Shown here piece after piece: positions 13,464-17,677 of a stretch of DNA of 17,677 bases. The first letter of the stretch is position 1, and every line of letters starts with the position of its first letter. The notes below the pieces were generated by a model, which saw nothing but the letters and a program-made list of their open reading frames with translations, was not told the origin of the DNA and ran no database searches. The DNA is from Halobacteriales archaeon QH_8_67_36 (lineage in GTDB: Archaea; Halobacteriota; Halobacteria; Halobacteriales; Haloarculaceae): NCBI GenBank assembly GCA_003021755.1, contig PXQZ01000132.1, positions 1 through 17,677 on the forward strand. Direction: 5' to 3'. A program made the position numbers and the translations under genes.

Positions 13464-14318
13464 TCAGTTACCCTTCTCGATGGGCGCGCCGACGAGGTTG
13501 CCCCACTCGGTCCAGGAGCCGTCGTAGTTGATGGTGTCGTCGTAACCCAGCAGCTCGTGGAGTGCGAACCAGGCGACGGAGGAGCGCTCGCCGATGCGGC
13601 AGTAGGCGACGGTCGTGGAGTCGCCGTCGATGTTGTACTCGGCGTAGAGTTCTTGGAGTTCGTCGTAGCTCTTGAACGTGCCGTCGTCGTTGGTGACGGC
13701 GGCCCACGAGATGTTCTCGGCGCCGGGGATGTGGCCGCCACGCTGGGCGGTCTCCTGGAGTCCGGGCGGTGCGAGGATTTCGCCGGAGTACTCCTCGGGC
13801 GAGCGGACGTCGACGAGCGGCAGTTCGCGCTCGATGGCGTTCTCGACGTCCTCCCGGTAGGCGCGGATGGACTCGCGCGGGCCGGAGGCCTCGTAGTCGA
13901 CGGCCGGGAAGTCCGGCAGTTCGTCGGTCGTCTCGTAGCCGTTCTCGACCCAGTACTCGCGGCCGCCGTCGAGCAGTCTCACGTCGTCGTGGCCGTAGTA
14001 CTTGAACTGCCAGTAGGTGTAGGCGGCGAACCAGTTGGAGTTGTCACCGTACAGTACGACGGTGGAGTCCTCGCTGATGCCGTGGGCACCGAGCAGGTCC
14101 TCGAAGTCGGACTTCGTGAGGATGTCCCGCATCGTCTGGTCCTGAAGGTCGGTCTCCCAGTTGAAGCCGATGGCCCCGGGCGCGTGGGCCTCGGCGTAGG
14201 CTTCCGTGTCCACGTCGACCTCGACCAGCCGGTGGGCCGGGTCGTCGCTCCGGAACTCGTCGAGATGCTCGCCGACCCAGTCGGCCGAGACGAGCACGTC
14301 GTTGGCGTATTCGGTCAT
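13464..14318 (-). CDS. tssA: Thiosulfate sulfurtransferase (tandem rhodanese)
   Basis: A 284-residue tandem-domain rhodanese that moves sulfane sulfur from thiosulfate to a thiophilic acceptor (EC 2.8.1.1 type). The inactive N-terminal domain covers about 1-130 (VSADWVGEHL, HAPGAIGFNW, VLYGDNSNWFAAYTYWQFKY). The catalytic C-terminal domain covers about 150-284, with VDVRSPEEYSGE (169-180), GGHIPGAENISWA and active-loop CRIGERSS with Cys240. This charged CRxGxRS loop is the thiosulfate type, unlike the CGSGVTA of mercaptopyruvate enzymes. The start ATG 14318 has a TATA-like element upstream. It is divergent from a second tandem rhodanese, an arrangement and pairing matching haloarchaeal TssA/TssB, hence the symbol. 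Confidence 0.9.
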   Translation of the reverse strand: MTEYANDVLVSADWVGEHLDEFRSDDPAHRLVEVDVDTEAYAEAHAPGAIGFNWETDLQDQTMRDILTKSDFEDLLGAHGISEDSTVVLYGDNSNWFAAYTYWQFKYYGHDDVRLLDGGREYWVENGYETTDELPDFPAVDYEASGPRESIRAYREDVENAIERELPLVDVRSPEEYSGEILAPPGLQETAQRGGHIPGAENISWAAVTNDDGTFKSYDELQELYAEYNIDGDSTTVAYCRIGERSSVAWFALHELLGYDDTINYDGSWTEWGNLVGAPIEKGN

Positions 14319-14347
14319 AGTCCATCGAATCGTTAGTCGACCACACG

Positions 14348-14354
14348 TATATTA
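14348..14354 (-). promoter_or_regulatory. TATA-like element of the first rhodanese gene
   Basis: On the minus strand this reads TAATATA, centred about 33 bp before the ATG at 14318, which would give a leader of a few bases. The 256-bp divergent gap (14319-14574) also contains a GTTTTCAAG stretch (14542-14550) about 29 bp before the other rhodanese start, a weak TATA candidate for that gene. Confidence 0.4.
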
Positions 14355-14574
14355 CCACGAGTGTCGGCATGGACGGCCACTCCTCCCCTTTGACGGCATA
14401 TGTTGCCCCTACAATGGGAGCGGTGTATGTCAACGTTACACATCAATGATCCCTGAACTGGCAGGCGTGAGCGGGACTATCGGGGAGGACCGAGAGAGAG
14501 CCAGCAATTGTTGCCAGTAGCTTCGACCGGCCGCGATGGGAGTTTTCAAGCAGCCGGGGGCGGTATCGTCGGCA

Positions 14575-15354
14575 ATGACCGATATCGTCTCCGCCGGCTG
14601 GGTGACGGACAATCTCGACGGACTGCGGGTCGTCGACGTACGCGACGGCTGGGAGTACGACGCGATGGCACATCTACCCAGCGCGGTCTCGATTCCGTTC
14701 GACCGCTTCCGGACCGGCTCGGGCGACAGCGAGGGGATGCTGCCGGGCCACGGGAAGTGGGCGTCGCTGCTGGGCTCGGCCGGCATCAGCGCCGACAGCG
14801 ACATCGTCGCCTACGACGACCACCACGGCGTCTTCGCCGCCCGCTTTCTGGTGACGGCGGAGCTGCTGGGTCACGACCCCGACAGACTCCACCTGCTCGA
14901 CGGGGACTTCTCCAGCTGGCGGCTCGAACACCCGACGAGCGGTGACTCGCCCGACGTTGAGGAAACCGACTACAGCGTCGACCCGCCCGAGGCGACGCCG
15001 CTGGTGGACGCCGACCGGGTCGCCGCCGCCAGCGACGACCCCGACGCCATCCTCGTCGACACCCGCGACGAGTCCGAATACGCCGAGGGGCACATCCCCG
15101 GTGCCGTCCTGCTGGACTGGCGCGACCTCGTCGACGACGAGACGCGCGGGCTGCTCCCGCGGGAGGCGGCTCTCGACGTGCTGGAATCGGCCGGCATCGT
15201 CCCCGGGAAGCGCGTCGTCCTCTACTGCAACACCGCCCGGCGCATCAGCCACACCTACGTCGTCCTCCGGCATCTGGGCTTCGAGGCCGTCGAGTTCTAC
15301 GAGGGGAGCCTCACCGAGTGGGAGGCACAAAACCGGCCCCTTGAGTCGAACTAA
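14575..15354 (+). CDS. tssB: Thiosulfate sulfurtransferase-like tandem rhodanese
   Basis: A 259-residue two-domain rhodanese. The N-terminal domain has VVDVRDGWEYDAMAHLPSAV (19-38) and VAYDDHHGVFAARF. The C-terminal domain has LVDTRDESEYAEGHIPGAVL (160-179), then VVLYCNTARRISHTYVVL with active Cys218. The active loop CNTARRIS differs from the CRIGERSS of the divergent partner, being hydrophobic at two positions but still Arg-rich, so the two enzymes may prefer different donors or acceptors. ATG 14575 was chosen because domain sequence starts at once; an in-frame ATG at 14536 would only add 13 non-typical residues. Paired with the first rhodanese, it fits the haloarchaeal TssB type. Confidence 0.87.
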   Translation: MTDIVSAGWVTDNLDGLRVVDVRDGWEYDAMAHLPSAVSIPFDRFRTGSGDSEGMLPGHGKWASLLGSAGISADSDIVAYDDHHGVFAARFLVTAELLGHDPDRLHLLDGDFSSWRLEHPTSGDSPDVEETDYSVDPPEATPLVDADRVAAASDDPDAILVDTRDESEYAEGHIPGAVLLDWRDLVDDETRGLLPREAALDVLESAGIVPGKRVVLYCNTARRISHTYVVLRHLGFEAVEFYEGSLTEWEAQNRPLESN

Positions 15355-15525
15355 GGGAGCTCCTGCCGCTCCGGCGTGCGCTCGCCCGCTAGCAGGATGG
15401 CAACCCCCGAGGACGTAGGTCGGCTGGCGAGTCATCACGGGCTACCTCATCGGGTGGTTACGAGACGGATTCCGCCGTTCGCGAGCACGGGACGCGGCGC
15501 TCGTCTCCCGTTCGACTCGAAGCGG

Positions 15526-16965
15526 TCAGCGCTCGAACACGTAGGCGGACCCGCCGACGAGCCCGTTCGGGTCCGCGTCTTCCTCGGCGCCCGCGAGGGC
15601 GACGTTGCCCGAGTCGCCCAGCGCGACGTCGGAGCCGAACTTGTCGCCCTCGTCGTCGCCCTCGCTCGCGACGAGTTTGTTCACCTGCGACCAGGAGTCG
15701 TCGGCGTACTCGAAGACGTACGCCGAACCCTGTTCCCATGCGTCGGTGTCGCCGACATCGTCGCGGTGGGCCCCGACGAGCGCCAGGTCACCGCCGTCGC
15801 TGAGCGCGACCGCGTTGCCGAACTGGTCCGAGTACCCCCCGTCGTCGGCGACGAGTTTCGCCTGCTGGCGCCAGCCGTCGTCGGACTGCTCGAAGACGTA
15901 CGCGGAGCCAGTCCCGAACTCGTTGCCGGCGTCGTCTCTGAAGCACCCGACGATGGCGCGCGTGCCGTCGTCCGAGAGCGCGAGACTCGTTCCGGCGGCG
16001 TTGCTCCCGAACTGCTCACTGGACTCCCCGTCCTCGGGTGCGACGGTAGTGGCGAAACTCCAGCCTTCCTCGGTCCGCTCGTAGACGGAGACCGTCCCCG
16101 AGTCGGCGCCGTTTGGCTCGTCGACGGCGGGTGCCGCGACGAGGACGACGTCGCCGGCGCCCGAGAGTGCCACTGCCTGGCCGAACCCGTCTGTTTCGGA
16201 CGACTGGGCGTCGAAGTACGTCTGCTCCCAGCCCCCGTCCGAGCGTTCGAACACGAAGAAGGCGCCGAGCTGATTGCTGGATACGAACGTCGCACCGGCG
16301 GCGCCGATGACGGCGACGTCGCCCGCGTTCGAGAGCGCGACCGAGTTGCCGAAGCCGTCGGAGTTTCTGGGTGTGTCCCGCATGAGTCGTCCCTCGAAGG
16401 ACCAGTCGCCACCGGCGCGTTCGAAGCGGTACGCCGCACCGGTCCTGCCGTCGCCATCCGGGTCGCCAGACTCGTAGTCGCCGACAAGCGCCGTGGTGCC
16501 GTCGGCGGACAGCGCCACGGCATAGCCGAACGAACTAGCGCCACCGTCGTCCGGCGGTGAGAGCTGGGTCTCCTGTGTCCACGTCCCGTCCGACCGCGTG
16601 AAGACGTACGCCCAGCCGGTGTCGGCCCCGGGGTCCTCCGACTGCTCGTTTTCCTGGGACGCACCGACGAGTGCCGTCGACCCGTCCGCCGATAGCGCGA
16701 CCCGGTCGCCGAACTGCTCCTTGCGCTCCCCCTGCGCGGACGACAGTTTGGTCACGACCGAGAGCGGCCCGTCCGTCTCCTCGTCCGAGTCGTCCTCCCG
16801 GTCGGTATCTGCGTCGGCCGTCGGCGTGGCGCCGGTGGTCGTCCCGGCGGTTTCAGTGTTGTCGTCACCGCTGTCGTCCGAGCACCCCGCCAGGCCGGCC
16901 GCGATCGCCGACGCGCCGAGCGTCCGAAGGAGCCGCCGTCGGTCCCGGTCCGGAGCGTCCCTCAT
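15526..16965 (-). CDS. Tat-exported lipoprotein with seven FG-GAP-like repeats
   Basis: A 479-residue secreted protein. The Tat signal RDRRRLLRTLGASAIAAGL ends in an LAGC lipobox (Cys28), followed by an acidic, Thr/Asp-rich linker (about 29-66). Then come seven repeats of roughly 55-65 residues, each with an F-G-x-x-V-A-L-S-x-x-G start (for example FGDRVALSADG, FGYAVALSADG, FGNSVALSNAG, FGQAVALSGAG, FGNAVALSDGG), an ALVGA strand and a YVFER-type end strand followed by a W. Seven such units make a full beta-propeller of the integrin-alpha/FG-GAP type. The fifth repeat has an extra SNAAGT before ALSDDG. It may bind a ligand or polymer at the cell surface; the true role is unknown. Confidence 0.88.
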   Translation of the reverse strand: MRDAPDRDRRRLLRTLGASAIAAGLAGCSDDSGDDNTETAGTTTGATPTADADTDREDDSDEETDGPLSVVTKLSSAQGERKEQFGDRVALSADGSTALVGASQENEQSEDPGADTGWAYVFTRSDGTWTQETQLSPPDDGGASSFGYAVALSADGTTALVGDYESGDPDGDGRTGAAYRFERAGGDWSFEGRLMRDTPRNSDGFGNSVALSNAGDVAVIGAAGATFVSSNQLGAFFVFERSDGGWEQTYFDAQSSETDGFGQAVALSGAGDVVLVAAPAVDEPNGADSGTVSVYERTEEGWSFATTVAPEDGESSEQFGSNAAGTSLALSDDGTRAIVGCFRDDAGNEFGTGSAYVFEQSDDGWRQQAKLVADDGGYSDQFGNAVALSDGGDLALVGAHRDDVGDTDAWEQGSAYVFEYADDSWSQVNKLVASEGDDEGDKFGSDVALGDSGNVALAGAEEDADPNGLVGGSAYVFER

Positions 16966-17205
16966 CGCCGTGCCCCCTCACGCCTGCCGGCCGGTTCGGG
17001 AGACTGGTTCCCGATCATAGGGCGTATGTCATGGTCTACACACTTGAAACTGGCTGGAAAATGACTGAAACGATGTCGCAGACTGGCTGGTAAGTAACAG
17101 GAACGGCTGTGGTCGAACCGGTTCATACGGTTTGCTGTAGATCGTTTCCGGACTGTCCTGACCCCGGGGTCGGGATATATCGGTAGATCGTTACGATACC
17201 CCGTA
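16966..17205. other. Intergenic region with short repeats and palindromes
   Basis: This 240-bp gap between two minus-strand genes shows no gene on either strand. It contains two 10-bp direct copies of GTAGATCGTT (17137-17146 and 17183-17192), two copies of ACTGGCTGG 37 bp apart (around 17047 and 17084), and palindromes GAACCGGTTC (17114-17123) and GACCCCGGGGTC (17160-17171). No clear TATA box lies before the propeller gene at the leaderless distance. Confidence 0.35.
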
Positions 17206-17677
17206 TCAGGGCGCGACGCCGACGGTGACGAGCGTTCCGAACTCCCGATACCGTTCGACCATCGCCTCGCGCGTCTCCCAGTTCTCGGTGGGGAACTCGC
17301 TCGCGGGCGGAATCGCTGTCTCGCGGTCGGGGACGTTGTCCTGCACGGCGACGGCCAGCCCCGCGTCCCGGAAGGCTGCGCGGTACTGGGCCCCGCCCCA
17401 GCGGATCATCGGCACCTCGACCAGTTCGTCCCACGAGTGGGAGTGGACGTTTTCCTCGTAGTAGTTCACCGCGCAGTGGAAGGTGCCGCCGGGGCGGAGC
17501 ACGCGGGCGCCCTCGTCCAGCACCGCGTGGGGGTCGCTGGCGTAGTAGAACGCCTCCATCGAGAAGCAGTGGTCGACGCTGTCGGTCCCGAAGGGGAGGT
17601 GTTCGAAGTCGCCCACGAGAAAGCCCACGTCGGGGTCATCGGTGTACGCCCGGGCGTTCGCGGCCATCGCGGGCGAG
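17206..17677 (-). CDS. Class I SAM-dependent methyltransferase, partial
   Basis: The reading frame runs off the right edge, so the N-terminal part with the SAM-binding GxGxG motif is missing. The visible C-terminal 157 codons show SPAMAANARAY (post-motif I), VGDFEHLPFGTDSVDHCFSM (motif II region with the acidic GDFE), EAFYYASDPHAVLDEGARVL and RPGGTFHCAVNYYEENVHSH, all typical of a ubiE/Methyltransf_11-like fold. The Met at 17667 is internal to the SPAMA segment and not a start. The methyl acceptor is unknown. Its stop is followed by the non-coding region before the propeller gene, which lies on the same strand. Confidence 0.88.
   Translation of the reverse strand, partial: SPAMAANARAYTDDPDVGFLVGDFEHLPFGTDSVDHCFSMEAFYYASDPHAVLDEGARVLRPGGTFHCAVNYYEENVHSHSWDELVEVPMIRWGGAQYRAAFRDAGLAVAVQDNVPDRETAIPPASEFPTENWETREAMVERYREFGTLVTVGVAP

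Noticed and set aside
13143..14336. Long plus-strand open frame opposite the rhodanese gene
   Set aside because: It is the antisense shadow of a gene with clear rhodanese motifs. Its Val/Gly-rich translation has no recognisable domain.
15376..16560. Long plus-strand open frame opposite the propeller lipoprotein gene
   Set aside because: Antisense shadow caused by GC-rich codons. The minus strand has the signal peptide and seven repeats.
17206..17667. Methyltransferase starting at the ATG at 17667
   Set aside because: That Met is inside the conserved SPAMAANAR segment, and the frame continues to the window edge.
1..17677. CRISPR array, tRNA, rRNA or transposase
   Set aside because: No regularly spaced repeats, cloverleaf-like segments, rRNA-like sequence or transposase motifs were seen on reading through the window.

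Overview
The window looks like chromosomal DNA from a halophilic archaeon (class Halobacteria, perhaps Haloarculaceae). It is GC-rich, the predicted proteins are rich in Asp and Glu, lipoproteins carry twin-arginine signals ending in LAGC, and several start codons lie about 27-30 bp after a TATA-like box, as in leaderless archaeal transcripts. I see no rRNA, tRNA, CRISPR array, transposase or phage gene. Genus and all product names rest on reading motifs, with no database search.

Left part (1-7408). The 3' part of a small membrane-protein gene reads off the left edge and appears to change frame twice. It is divergent from a nicotinate phosphoribosyltransferase gene. A complete sugar-type ABC importer operon follows: Tat-exported binding lipoprotein, two permeases, an ATPase, and a 58-residue two-helix membrane protein coupled to the ATPase by a TAATG overlap. 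A DeoR/GlpR-type regulator lies just downstream. Two inverted repeats with the same TGCAC-N5-GTGCA pattern lie before the operon, one of them between its TATA box and start. A different repeat, GACACAGTG-N14-CACTGTATC, brackets the regulator's promoter.

Middle part (7409-11156). This holds small haloarchaeal genes and housekeeping genes: a conserved 94-residue protein, an 80-bp concentric palindrome, a CPCC-type cysteine-rich protein, what may be a decayed winged-helix gene, thiE, a glutaredoxin-like protein divergent from a short-chain dehydrogenase, a cupin and a 52-residue ribbon-helix-helix-like protein.

Right part (11157-17677). A beta-CASP ribonuclease gene carries a 15-codon in-frame insertion that contains a perfect palindrome and is bounded by 11-bp near-identical direct repeats. 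Then come a 39-residue zinc-finger-like protein, a conserved hypothetical protein, a divergent pair of tandem rhodaneses (TssA/TssB type), a seven-repeat Tat lipoprotein predicted to be a beta-propeller, and a SAM methyltransferase running off the right edge.

The genes most likely to work together are the ABC importer with its small membrane protein and the DeoR regulator, and the two rhodaneses. The most unusual items are small non-coding structures and in-frame insertions; no large unknown gene system is apparent.
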